Assembly (NCBI RefSeq): GCF_963678635.1
Contig: NC_087068.1
Coordinates: 14,945,872-15,009,871, forward strand
Length of the DNA: 64,000 bases
Origin: Symsagittifera roscoffensis
Taxonomy: Eukaryota > Xenacoelomorpha > Acoela > Convolutidae
Direction: 5' to 3'
Part shown: piece by piece, positions 36,901-47,200 of the stretch
Layout of the letters: every line of letters starts with the position of its first letter
How positions within the stretch are numbered: position 1 is the first letter of the stretch
The notes under the pieces: model-generated
The model's database searches: none
Told to the model about the DNA's origin: nothing
What the model saw: the letters and a program-made list of their open reading frames with translations, nothing else
Program-made: the position numbers and the translations under genes

Positions 36901-39823
36901 GTTAATCACGTTTTTCATGACCTTAACACTTTTGCTGTTCGATAGCGGAGTTTACCTTCCTTTTAATAAAAAGTCGATATAGGGTATAAAAAAACTATGA
37001 AAAAATCTATGATAAGACTATGAAATTATGAAAAACTATGATATAAACTATTTCCGAAACAGTTTATAAGAAAATTTATTGCCCGTGCAGCTCTTTGAAT
37101 TTCAAGAATCTTTAACGATTGCGACATGTTCTATTAAGCTAACCCAATTTAAGAAAAGCGACTAAAACTAGGAGCTAAAAATAACATTTACAATCGAATT
37201 AAATTTTAAGACTTTCTATATCTGTATAACTATTCGGATCTACTGTACCTTCAACGAAATCGGCATCATCTTCATCCATTTCATCTTCATCGTAATCCTC
37301 GTCGTCTTCATCTTCGTCGTCGTATAACCCCATTGTATTCACCTTATTCAAGTCGGCTATATCGAAGTCAGCGCCGAACAGCTCCTGTGCCTCGGCTAAG
37401 AACTCATCCTGCATGCCTCTTCCCTTCTTTTTCGGTTTAGACACTGGTTGCTACAAACACACTAACTTACTGAAATTTCGAAATCATGTTTTCTGCTGAA
37501 AAATTAATCTAACAACCAACCCCAAAGTTCACATAAAACTCCATTCCAAAGATCATTTTCTTATTCAACCAAAATAATCACCTCTAAGTTACTCATTTGC
37601 TCATTTATTGACTTAAGGGAAGTCCTCGCATAAAAAACAAAGGCTAACATTTAGGTCCCTAAATATAGAATTCAGGCGAGCAACAATAACTGACCGGAAA
37701 TACTTCAAACTATAAAAAGTTCGAGAATAAAAAAGAAAAATTTAAAAAAACAATGCTAGTTATTACATACAAAAAAAGCTGATGATCAAAAAAAAATTTT
37801 GTAAAAGACAAATAGGTAAGCTAAAGACTAGTTTTAGATCTGCTCCGCCAAAAGCTAATCGCTACATGTACCGACTGAATATGACGAGTCATCGCTAACT
37901 ATTCACTGATATTACTGATTTTTTGTATATATATATATTTTTACGATCACTTCTTTAAAACCCCAGACACGCCAATCGCCATGTTTAGTTAATTTACATA
38001 TTGCTTAAATAGTTTTAACTAGTTCTTGGCAATAGCGAGATAGAAAAAAAACCTCATTTACCACCTTCCTTCCCTGCTTTCAGCCCTTTTTCATTGAAAT
38101 TGAAAAGCAAAAAAATTTAAAATGAGCGCTAAAAAAACTTTCTGGGAAAACAGAAACACGCACTTTGTTAAATAACACTTCAAAAAACAGTAACACTTTA
38201 AAACTTTCTAAATTATCCACCTAAACAACAAAATCATCCCCCGTGAAGAAAACGAATCAATGAATGCTTAAGTCAAACCCTCAAATTGTCCCACTAAAAA
38301 ATACACCTTGCTCCAAGTTATCCCTTAATTGAATCATGTTGCGGGGAAGAATTTTGTTACCATATCGTCGTCCACAAGGAAGTTGTTCATATTGTCATCG
38401 TCAGACTCTTCTTCCTCCTCGTCGTCATCCGGGACACCTGGATGCTCCAGAGGCCTCTCCACTTCCCTGTGTTTTGGCTTCTTTTTCTTCTCGTCTCCCG
38501 ACTCTCCTTCTTCTGAAGCCTCTGAGTCGAACAGATCTCTCTCGATTGCCTGGAAACAAATTCGCATACAGAAATAGATAGTGCGAATGTTCTGGAACTG
38601 TTAGGAAAAAAAACAAATACTCCTGTAAACTGTAAAGCGACACCCCACGTGAAAATCGAACGAAGTAATTTACGAATTCTCTTATTAAGGTGTGCGCTTC
38701 AGATAAAATTTTCGAATTAACAGACCGAACAGAAAAATCTTCAAATGTACCTTGAGTATTAATGCTAAGCTAATAACTTTTTAATAAATGGTGTATGTTT
38801 TTGTTTATTGTTAGTATACAGTTTCAGACAATACCTTTTTGGCCTCTGGTATGTCTTCTTTGGCCATTTCGTCATCCGAGTCCACGATGACTCTGGTCAA
38901 CTTGTTCTTCTTCTTCAGCCTTACTCCCAAGTTCTCCTCTATCAGGTCAAGGTCATCGTCGTCTACCTGAACATATAAAAAAATAAACATAGGTTGAAGC
39001 AAACTCCTATGAAAATTTCAACTAACTTTGACTGCTCGAGAATGTGTAACACATTCGATTTTTCAAGAACTATTACTTTGAAAATTATCACTTTTTGAAG
39101 ACAAGCGAGATCGGAGCTCTTCGCAACACCACCAAAAAAATATCGAAAAAAAACAGACAAAGATACAACGAAGACAATAACAGCTACGTACATTTTAATC
39201 CACTCTTAAGATAGTTCAAAATGTTTATCTTAATTGTCTCACCTCGTCGTCTTCTTCTTCCAGGGGTCTCTTCTTCTCCTTTTTCTTCTTCTTCCGATTT
39301 ATGCTCTCGTCATTATCCTCCTCCCCTTCCCCATCTGCACCTCCCTCGGCATTGCCTTCTGCCATCTCCACGTCGTCAGTGATGAAGTCCTTCAACTCGG
39401 GATCAATGGCATTGTCATCATCCTCGTCCTCTTCTTCATCGCCTGTAAAATTCATCAAACTATATCCTATAAAGGACATCTGCATCACAATTTGTCCAAA
39501 AATTATCATTGCGGTGCTACTGTAGCTCATATTACCGCCCCCTCCCCAAACAAAAAACCGTCGACGCCACGAGACATTGAAGGTGAGCCGAGTGAACTTA
39601 AGTGCTAATCATATCCAAATCCTCAAAAGGTTCGCAAAACTGGCCGAATTCTCAAAAATATGTATGCTCTATTTGATTTATATAATAACCATAATTATTA
39701 TTGCTCAGGAATTATGTTATCTTTTATATAACTTATTTATTTCAATTTCTTACTTGAATCAGAAGACACTTGATTTTCTTCATCTTCAGATAGTTCTGCT
39801 TCTTTCTCGAAAAACTCAGACAT
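21982..39823 (-). CDS. SUPT6H: SPT6 transcription elongation factor / histone chaperone
   Basis: SPT6 travels with RNA polymerase II, binds histones and the linker of RPB1, and restores chromatin behind the enzyme. Ten exons join in frame: 39823-39754, 39442-39243, 38966-38835, 38549-38361, 37450-37249, 34606-34346, 34039-33536, 33334-30683, 24382-23760 and 22155-21982, giving 1,668 aa (human 1,726). Exons 1-5 encode the acidic N-terminus with DLDLIEENLG. Exon 6 carries the IWS1/SPN1-binding stretch ending LDIPERFQLR. The 2.65 kb exon 8 covers the helix-turn-helix, YqgF-like, helix-hairpin-helix (YVCGLGPRKASALL), DLD and S1 regions and starts the tandem SH2 (LFRPSSKG). Exon 9 completes the SH2 pair (TCTWKVEEDIYQH, FKVHFRDP). 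The last exon is a short Ser/His/Pro tail with TPS motifs. The human C-terminal IDWGKMAEQWLQEK stretch is absent. The 6.3 kb intron 8 carries a BEL/Pao fossil. Confidence 0.93.
22156..23759 (-). other. SPT6 intron 9 (1.6 kb)
   Basis: The donor GTGAGT lies at 23759 and a TTTTTCAG acceptor ends at 22156. It contains a 'gaggcgaagcc' repeat near 22298, related to one at 6297, and an R1 copy at 23045-23480. No exon was recognised inside; the flanking exons join in phase 0. Confidence 0.7.
23045..23480 (+). repeat. Interspersed repeat family R1, copy
   Basis: Landmarks are 'gaaacatagccaacata', 'agtcaatgaag', 'aactggatcaatagttaaaa', 'gaaattagaagtcattcacg', 'gctgttcgatactg' and 'gtcaaaccgcgaaacatc'. 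It lies in SPT6 intron 9. Confidence 0.6.
25020..25190 (+). repeat. tRNA-like (SINE-like) insert in the BEL/Pao leader
   Basis: TAGCCAAGCGTATACATGG resembles an A box and GGTTCGAATCCCGCC is a strong B box, followed by about 60 bases and a C-run/A-run tail near 25170-25190. The pattern fits a tRNA-derived SINE. The tail limit and target duplication are unclear. Confidence 0.4.
26876..29430 (+). other. Gag region of the BEL/Pao fossil
   Basis: The 5' part encodes a charged helical segment and a Gln/Asn/Pro/Ser-rich stretch (about 27.4-28.37 kb). The 3' part (28387-29430) is a typical BEL/Pao Gag: LTQFNGNPFNWHEWFGQF, then a Cys-rich tail with CAVCKGQHALWNC and CFKCLQSNHSFRNC, as in the DUF1759/zinc-knuckle arrangement of this family. 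It is part of a broken element and not a host gene. Confidence 0.75.
29480..30260 (+). other. Protease region of the BEL/Pao fossil
   Basis: It encodes stretches such as YEEVEIIIGQDFYHAIRP and LPIGWVLSGSLP, which match the BEL/Pao retropepsin (DUF1758) region leading towards the polymerase. Broken; no function expected. Confidence 0.7.
35240..35700 (+). repeat. Interspersed repeat family R1, diverged copy
   Basis: Landmarks are 'cagcaaacaggcagttgaag', 'gccattcaggttttccacga', a degraded core near 35550-35610, and 'gaacgtgaacaacttg'. Same orientation as the other copies. Confidence 0.45.
36236..36440 (+). repeat. tRNA-derived SINE-like element
   Basis: The head resembles a tRNA: CCGTGTGGGTTAGGCATGCGG as A box and GTGTTCGAATACCGC as B box. 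It is followed by a GC-richer body of about 150 bases ('ggagggtccc' style, 'ccacctcctcaaggtgggac') ending near 'ccgggggttaaaaag'. The composition stands out against the AT-rich intron. Confidence 0.6.
36650..36975 (+). repeat. Interspersed repeat family R1, copy
   Basis: It opens 'aacatagccaagagacagtc', continues 'aaacttgatcaaaagtaaat', 'gttaatcacgtttttcatga', 'gctgttcgatagcggag' and ends near 'ttccttttaataaaaag'. Same orientation as the other copies. Confidence 0.6.
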
Positions 39824-39829
39824 GGTAAA

Positions 39830-39835
39830 CTGAAA
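39830..39835 (-). promoter_or_regulatory. Splice-acceptor-like site just before the SPT6 start codon
   Basis: A pyrimidine-rich tract (TTCTTTTTGCTACG) and TTTCAG end six bases before ATG. It could close a 5'-UTR intron or accept a spliced leader. Confidence 0.4.
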
Positions 39836-40815
39836 CGTAGCAAAAAGAACATTTTAGAGTAAAGCTTTCTTTGTGGGAAGGATCTATGTGCTGAGTATGA
39901 TTCTTTTCTCTATTTCGACTACCCCAAAGAACGCTCGTTGAGGTTCACGTGTAGCATCCTACTAAAGCCCAATAAAAAATTCAAAATAATTGACTTAATG
40001 TCTTTTCGTACCACATTTTCTGATCAAATTAGACAAGGCAACAATCGAGAGGCTGATCGCCTTAATACAATTTCAACGTTATTTCACCAATATTTTAGCA
40101 TTTATTACTATTCAATTTTGCATTTTTATCTTATTCAGTCGCTCTATACAAAACAAAGAATAGCAAGAAAGGATAAAAAAATTAAAAGCTGAAAAAAAAA
40201 CCTTTGGAATTTTTTTTTAAATCAGTGTAGTCGGAACATTCTGCGCTACTTGTACAGCAGCTGGCTATCTTTGTTCTAAGTTTAAAACATTGTATCATTT
40301 AACCATGTGTTCGCTTCAATTCAAAGAAAATTTGAAACATTCAAAACATGAAACATACTAATTTACTGAAGCACCTGAAAACCGAATCATATCATAGATA
40401 CATATACATACATACATTTAACGCTTAGAGACTTCAATCCTTTCCAAAATTGTAGCTTTTTACGCAAAACTTCATTAGTTTTTCGGTGATATCAATTAAG
40501 TATTGTACGCATACTTTTTTTACAACCAGGTCAAGGAAAGGATTGCGTCCAAAAGTAGGTTCAAAATAAGGAAAAATCAAATTCGCTAAAGGCGTACAAA
40601 ATATCAAATTTTATTGATCAATAGTAAGTCTTGAAGCTCCAAGGGTAAGAAACGCTCAACATAGTAGTATCGCGCAAACCGAAAAACCCGAGATATTCAG
40701 CAGCTGAAAATAAGCGTATAGGAGTTAAAACCATGAAATTGAACATAATTACATACTTTATATAGTCACGTTCAACCCTTCACAAATAAATATACACAAG
40801 TTGGAATAAATTCAA

Positions 40816-40821
40816 TTTATT
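40816..40821 (-). promoter_or_regulatory. Candidate TMED10 polyadenylation signal
   Basis: AATAAA on the minus strand, about 225 bases past the TMED10 stop. Confidence 0.35.
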
Positions 40822-41046
40822 TTACCTTCTATAAACGATAAATGATTGCGCTTTTTTCTAGGGATCAATTATGGGTACTATTTGCAACGATGCACTAGAA
40901 ATTCAGTTAGTATTTCGTAGTACCAGGTCCATTTGACAACCAACTTTTCATAAATTTTTTTGGTTCTCTGCAGTCAGTCGGTGGTGTTAGTGTCAATTTT
41001 GTACGTTTGGAGTTGGGGCATGGCGTGGTAAAATGGTTCGGATTAA

Positions 41047-41836
41047 TTAGTCAATTAGCTTCTTTGACTTGAAATACTTGCGCAAGTAGAGCACTTGCCA
41101 GGTAGCCAGACCAAACAGGCAGCACATGGAAAAGACACTGAAGTACAGCACTCGACTGTTCGTCGACTCTGAAAACAAGAATAATTCGATTCCATTGACA
41201 CAGAAAGTCAACCATGTTGTAAATTTCAAAAATTAAACGCAAAGCGATTAGAAAATTCCTTTGTACTCACCGTTTGTATCCCGCATGTATTCCTCTCGCT
41301 CCTTCATGTACGAAAAGTCATTGACTATGGACTCGCTCAAGTCTTCCAGTCGTCTCAGTTCAATCTCCAGGGGCTTCAATTTTTCCACTTTTCCTGTTTC
41401 TTCGTAGTTTTTGGCCTCAACTCCATGTTTCAACACTAACTTAACTTCTCTACTGGGTCCGCTTTCAGGTCCCTGTGAAATGAAGCAGACTTCGAAGCGG
41501 TCGTAATCTTCAGTGGTGAACGCAAACTTTCCGCTGCTTGCATCTTCTTTGGTGAAGAGAACGTGCTGCTTCATGTCAGTTACCTGCAACAAGGTCAAAT
41601 TTATGAAAATCAATTCTAGAAGCTTAGTACCAGCTGGTTGATGGTTCCATAAAAAGTCGTACCAGAATGTGTACATTTGATCCGGTTCCCCCTTCGGTCA
41701 GTTGATAGTCTCCAGTAACCAAGACATTTTTATGAACTTCATCTTTCAAGCACTTTCGTTTACCACTGTCCAACATAAATTGAATACAAGTTGCACTAGT
41801 GATAACTAGGAGAAAGGTAAGGAGTCTCCAAATCAT
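41047..41836 (-). CDS. TMED10: TMED10-like p24 cargo receptor (p24-delta)
   Basis: p24 proteins cycle between the ER and Golgi, help bud COPI/COPII vesicles and act as cargo receptors, including for GPI-anchored proteins. Exons are 41836-41663, 41583-41271 and 41168-41047, giving 202 aa. The start at 41836 yields a signal peptide ([17 protein letters not shown]) followed by the GOLD domain, with [19 protein letters not shown] near the N-terminus and [16 protein letters not shown] in the middle. The stretch [18 protein letters not shown] and the following coiled coil through [16 protein letters not shown] are almost identical to human TMED10. One membrane helix ([20 protein letters not shown]) precedes the short cytosolic tail [11 protein letters not shown], whose aromatic and di-lysine residues are the coat-binding signal. 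TMED10 is the closest human paralogue. Confidence 0.92.
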
Positions 41837-41844
41837 AATTCTCA

Positions 41845-41850
41845 CTGAAA
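41845..41850 (-). promoter_or_regulatory. Splice-acceptor-like site just before the TMED10 start codon
   Basis: TTATTTTCTTTCAG ends eight bases before the ATG at 41836. It is of the same kind as the site before SPT6 and would mark a 5'-UTR intron or a spliced-leader acceptor. Confidence 0.4.
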
Positions 41851-42169
41851 GAAAATAAGTTGATAAAAAACTGATTAAATGTAGAAAAAGAAAGAGTACT
41901 TGAAAAAAAGTTCCACTTGCGATAAAAAGTTTTTTTGTTCTGATAAACTTATTAAATAGGTCAAATGTCTTCAAAAGCAACGTGTGGAGTACCTTCAATG
42001 GAAGGTTTTCAGAGACCTTCGCGAATGTTTAAAAGAGATATCACGTTTGCCAATCATCCCACAAGAGGTCTTTTTCTTAGAGACTCAGGTGAAGCATATC
42101 AACTACCCTGAGATCAACATTCTGTCCCTACCTGGTGCTGGGGTTGGACACGTCCAACACTTCCTACCT

Positions 42170-42506
42170 GTGGCAGTCGGTCATATTTGGAAGTTTGACC
42201 TTGAGCAACGCAAGAAACATGATTTTGGGGTGAAATGGAATTTTTCAAAAAATCGAATTGAGCATGTCATGCTCAAGTTTCTCGCGACAACTGAAAATAT
42301 CAGAAAATAATATCAGAAGAACCGAACTACAATCGCGGGAAAGTAGTCGAAAAGGCAGCGGGAAATTGATATTCGCAATTTCCAGATATAAGATTACAAG
42401 AGAGTAGAGCTGTCTTATTCGAAACAGAAGGCAGTGCGATCGCGAGTAAAGAAGAGATAAATTAGAAGTGGACCAGAGTGAACCTTCGGTGGAAAGGTGG
42501 ACATTC
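42170..42506 (+). repeat. Left arm of a diverged inverted repeat
   Basis: It runs from 'tggcagtcggtcatatttgg' to 'aaccttcggtggaaaggtgg' and is matched, on the other strand and with many differences, by 43434-43792. It could be a fragment of an LTR-element terminus lying opposite to the right arm. Confidence 0.6.
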
Positions 42507-42716
42507 TCTGAAAAGGATATTGCTGATCTGTTACATAAATTACCAGATACTTCAGCAGTAGCAGCTGATGGCTTTCCACCATTTGTGCAGGGGCAGAACG
42601 CCAAAGTTCTTTCTCTAAAAATTTAAGTATTACTAAATACGCGATGTCAGTATCCTCCCATATTTGTCTTTATGTCTCCAAAAAACTAATTAAAAAAATT
42701 ATGTATTTCAAAATTA

Positions 42717-42915
42717 GGCATAAACTGTCTTATTGCCAACTTGGTTTTATGTAAAAGCCATGCACTTAAATTATATTACATTGATAAACTTTATACTTGC
42801 AATGATATTTTTGACGACTTTTGTGCTGTCTACTGTGACATGCAAAAAACATTTGACTCCGTGTCTCAAAGAGTTTTTTGTAACATTCGTCTACTGCAGT
42901 CACACATGAGGCTTA
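42717..42915 (+). pseudogene. LINE (non-LTR) reverse transcriptase fragment
   Basis: Two short stretches of the RT palm can be read. LSYCQLGFM (42725-42751) matches the 'sp.QfGFr' block, and FCAVYCDMQKTFDSVSQ (about 42823-42870) matches the 'vFlDlsKAFDsVsh' catalytic block, with K-T in place of the usual K-A. They lie in different frames with a stop between them, and nothing else of the LINE is recognisable. It is a dead fragment between the two inverted arms. Confidence 0.6.
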
Positions 42916-43433
42916 AGAAAAATAGGCCCTATAACCACTGGCTCAAGGGTCAGGGACACTATCTCTTGTGTTTTTCTACCTCAAGAACGGTCGGAGCCAG
43001 TTCGGTTCGCTTGTGACATGAGACTACGACCCGTTACAGCTTAAAGGCTACTACTAAAATATCCCCCCACTCTAGAATTAGAAACGTCCCCATACTTAGG
43101 TCTCTAGATACCCAAAATACATGAACGCCGTTAAAAACCGGGTTGGAACAATCCGTTAAGTTACTTTTTATTAGACAGTGGAACTTTGATCCATTTCAGA
43201 TGGATCAACCTAAAACTCGCCTTACCTCAACATAACAATCATAAAACACACTCTAGAATTTAAATTAAGTACTCACATTGTAGCACGCTCAAGAACCAGG
43301 AAGTAAATAAGTCGGTAAACAACTCAAGAATTAATAAAGTAACTAATATGAGTTTAATGTTAGTCAGTTTCAACAACAAGAACAAGTTTTTACTCTAGAC
43401 TGCAAGTTCTCGTGAACCATTGGGACACTCTAG

Positions 43434-43792
43434 CTGTCCACCTTTCCACCGAAGGTTCACTCTGGTCCAGTCAAGAATAGTATTCCAATCGTAATAATCC
43501 AACTCGAGGGAATGCTCTCGTCTCTGTCACAGATGGGACAGCTCTACTCTCGATTATTATAGTGATGGAAATTGCGAATAGCAATTTCCTACTGTTTTTT
43601 CTTGCGACTTTCCCGCGTGTGTGTCTTAATCGTTCTGAAATTGTTCTGATCTCTTTTTCTGATTTTCAGTTCTCGCGAGAAAATCGTGCATGACAGGTTC
43701 CATTCGAAACTTTGAAAAATTAAATTTCACTCCAAAATCAAGTGTTTTTTGCTTCTCTCAAGGTCAAACTTCCAAATATGACCGACTGGCAC
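43434..43792 (-). repeat. Right arm of a diverged inverted repeat
   Basis: It is the reverse complement of 42170-42506 in outline, sharing 'ggaccagagtgaaccttcgg', 'gagagtagagctgtc', 'attcgcaatttcc' and 'cggtcatatttggaagtttg'. It lies just downstream (in transcript sense) of the giant element's last ORF and may belong to its 3' terminal region. Confidence 0.55.
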
Positions 43793-44224
43793 ATACTCCC
43801 CGGACTCGAGATCGATGTCCTCATCGCGCGCTGTCTTCTGCCAGTGAGTCCCAGAAAAACCGAGTGTTGCTCAAGATACAGTGCCAGTGGTCATTTACAG
43901 AAGTTTGCAGCAGATTTAAGCTTATCTACACCCCAAAATTCACAGCCATTTAAAATTTTCACACTATTGCTAAACAGCAACCAAAATCTGCATACACCTG
44001 CACCCTTGAATTTTCGCTTTTCAAGCCAATCATTTTAAAATCTCTTTTGTCCTATTCAATCAGGAAATTGTCATGCAGCATTTTCGATTTATATAATAAA
44101 TATAGTATATTAGTAACAATATTTGCTTTGTTAAAATTTCTTTTTCGTGAATCCAAGTTTCACTCAGATCCACGCTCAAGCCCCCCTTCCCTCTCAAGAC
44201 TCAAGATCCATCCGATTTGCCCAT

Positions 44225-47200
44225 TCATCTCGTGCTCTTCACCTTGGAGGTACTGCATCCTGAAGTGCTAGATGCGGCAAACTGTCTCAACAGTTCCTCT
44301 TCATCATCGGAACTAATCACAATCTCCTCCCAAGCCTTCAGCTGTTCATAGGATCGCATCCATTCTCTCTGCTCCTGCAATCTCTTTGCTTGGTTGGGTA
44401 GTGCCTTCACCCTAGCTTCTCGGTTCAAGCAAAAGGAGTTGTGCAGGCTCAAGCTCACGTTCTTCGCCAGGTCTTCCTCTAGTATCGACTCCCTCGCTTT
44501 GGTATTGTCTCTAGACATCTTACCCACTCTTTTCCATCCTGTCGTGATCGCATTACGATGGGTTAGCAGGGGTCTCTTGAAAGCTTCCGGCCCAATCTCG
44601 GCCTGGAACTGTCGATACTCTTTTTGATGTTTTCTCATGTGATCTTTCGTTGTCATGTACAACCAAGACGTCAGTGTCGCCCGAAACCATGGAAAGTACC
44701 TCAAGCGACTCCATACGTGCCTGACTTCCGTCGGTATGGCGAATACTTTGCACGCAGTCTCAAACAACTCGAGTCTCCTGCTGTAGTCTATCGCGTATAT
44801 TGACTCAGCCGTTGGCGTCGTCGCCTCCCGATACTTCGTTATATTCTCTTCTATCCATCTCAGGGCTAACATCGTACTCACTACTAAGAGCGTCACCTTC
44901 TGCCGGTGATCCGGTAGTCCGATCGACCGAATCTCTTCCACATCCCACACCAGGCAAAGGTTCTTGTGATCTGGATACCACACCGTTTGTGCCAAGCAGT
45001 GGCATGGGCATTCCCCATGAGAGATCTCAATGCTCCTGAGATTACGCTCCCCTGAGGCTTCCAAGAGAGGCTCAAGCTCCATCATTTTCTCGTGCATCGT
45101 GTCGTTGTCTTCCAGGTTCGGAGTACTTCCCACAGGTTTCCCGATCACGTTTTGTCTCTCGTGATCGCTCGTGTTTTCTCTTTCCAACTTCAGAAGATCT
45201 TCTCCCCAGATTTCGCTTAAGTCATCTCTCAATTCTTTTGGTACTGTCCCTTTGATTTTTCTCAACAACTTGTGCGAGTGATGCGACATCCGAGCCAACC
45301 TCACACACTTGGGCACTGAGAAGGCCTTGTCCACCAGTATTCTCTGGCTGGACACTTCCACCATCGCCATGTGTAGCGGGTAGTGACTTCCGCACAAGTT
45401 GGCCATCATTGACCCTATCAGCGATTTCGCGTTCAATGGCAAGCCATAAGCTTCGCTCATGGGAAATCCCATTTCCGCCTCAAGACCAACCTTCCAGCTC
45501 CGGATGTGTTTTTGAGTCACCTGCAACACCCCGGGCCATGATTCTACGCTCAACGCCGTCACTAAATGATGTTCAGACTCCAGTCTCTCCAGTGCCTGCA
45601 GACCACACATTCTCGAGAAGAATCCGAGAGCTGTCGCTATATTCACCGTGGTTCTCGCGTAACATTCCGCTATTATTTGCACTTCACTTTTCTCCCTTTC
45701 TGTGATGTCTTCGAACCAAGTGACCAGGTCTTCTTTTTGAAACGACAGTATTCTGACGCATGACCGTCCATCGCAGATGTGCTCTCCGTTCCCACACGTC
45801 GAATCCAGACAGCTACCCGGCTCCAATTTCTTTGCTGACCCGGGGTCGCTCGTCCTTTCGCTTGGCTCTTGCATCTGGGGTGTGATTAGCTTATGTAGCA
45901 CACTCAACTTCGCCAGATCTTCATCTTCCGTTGGTGCTAACCTCACTCGCTCGGTGGTTTCCTCGATTAGACTCGCATGGGGATGTGGACACCAGGAGGG
46001 TCTTAGTAGCTTCCATATCACTCCCAAGTTCGTGGTTAACAAGCCATCTCCACCGCCCATGTTCACTTCAACTCTCTTGTTTGAGCGCGGTATGCTTATC
46101 ACCTCTGGTGTTTTCTCAAGAATCAGGCCCAGGCTCGGCCCCTCTTTCTCCACCGCGTCTATCTCCATTATTCTTTCTGTCCAAAACTTCAGTAGCTCCG
46201 CTACCTCATGGTTTCTGTGGGCTCCTCCAGCTTCCGAGTCTAAGAAGGGATTGTAGGCTATTCCCATCACTCCAGACACATATTGGTATTCCCCCTTCTC
46301 ACTGAGTCTCGAGTACTGTTCTGACGAGGCCAGGTTACGGTGAACATCATGTTCTTCCTCGAACTTCTTATTAGAGAACCTCCGTACCTCGTCCAGCTTT
46401 CGATGGTTCTCTAAGGATAGTCTGGAACCATCTTCTTTCTCTATTCCTGTACTCTGATATACGTTCAAGATGATCGTTGAGACTCTTCTCTCCATGGTTT
46501 TACTTCCACTTGCTCTCTGGTGGCATGCCAGGATGGTGCTATCAGACATCATTGACATTGTCCATCTCAAGAAACATGTGGCATCTTTTCTTCTAGCCAG
46601 GCTCAAGCCTGAATTGTCCCTGGCCACGTGTTGCATCAGTGCCTGATACACCTCTAGCTTCTTGCTTCCCAACTTCAGCCTGTCATACGAGGTCAATGTC
46701 TCCAACTCTATTCCCACCAGACTCCAGGTGAACATTAATTGTCCCGCAGTTCTAACGAAGGGATTCGCCATTAGTGGCGGTGCTGATGAGGATGTTCTCA
46801 TCGCCTCTTCAAAATGATCCTTCAACAAACTCTGCCAGGACCTCTTCAGATGACTTGCCATCTCTATCTTATTAACCTCGGCTTTTTGCTGGGTGGCCCA
46901 ATTGCGTCGCCTGCGAGCTATTCCACTGTCCAACTTCTTCAAGCAGTCCTCCATTTCCTTCAATGTTTCGAGGGCCACCCACCACGTCCGGGAAGTGTTC
47001 CTCGTCTTGCTCCTCTCCAATGGATCACTCGTCACTTGTTTGCCCATGTCCTGATGTGCCTTCGAGATCCATTCTTTGCCGATCTCCACTTCCCCTACCT
47101 GTCCGTTCGTTGAACCTCTCTTCACGTTTACCTTCTGAGGCTTGAAGTCTTCTTCTGACGTCGAACTGGTGGAAACCTCTATTTCCTTTTCTACTTCAAG

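Larger units (their letters stand above)
34607..37248 (-). other. SPT6 intron 5 (2.6 kb), repeat-filled
   Basis: The donor GTACAG lies at 37248 and a TTTTCACAG acceptor ends at 34607. It holds R1 copies (35240-35700 and 36650-36975), a SINE-like unit (36236-36440) and a degraded tRNA-like piece near 36476-36560. No other exon was recognised. Confidence 0.7.
39824..41046. other. SPT6-TMED10 intergenic region
   Basis: 1.2 kb separate the SPT6 start from the TMED10 stop. Minus-strand TTTCAG at 39835-39830 precedes the SPT6 ATG by six bases and looks like a splice acceptor. A possible TMED10 poly(A) signal lies at 40816-40821. No coding sequence was recognised. Confidence 0.55.

Noticed and set aside
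38329-39525. Plus-strand Ser-rich ORFs
   Set aside because: They are antisense shadows of the acidic SPT6 exons (Glu/Asp codons read in reverse as Ser/Leu-rich strings).
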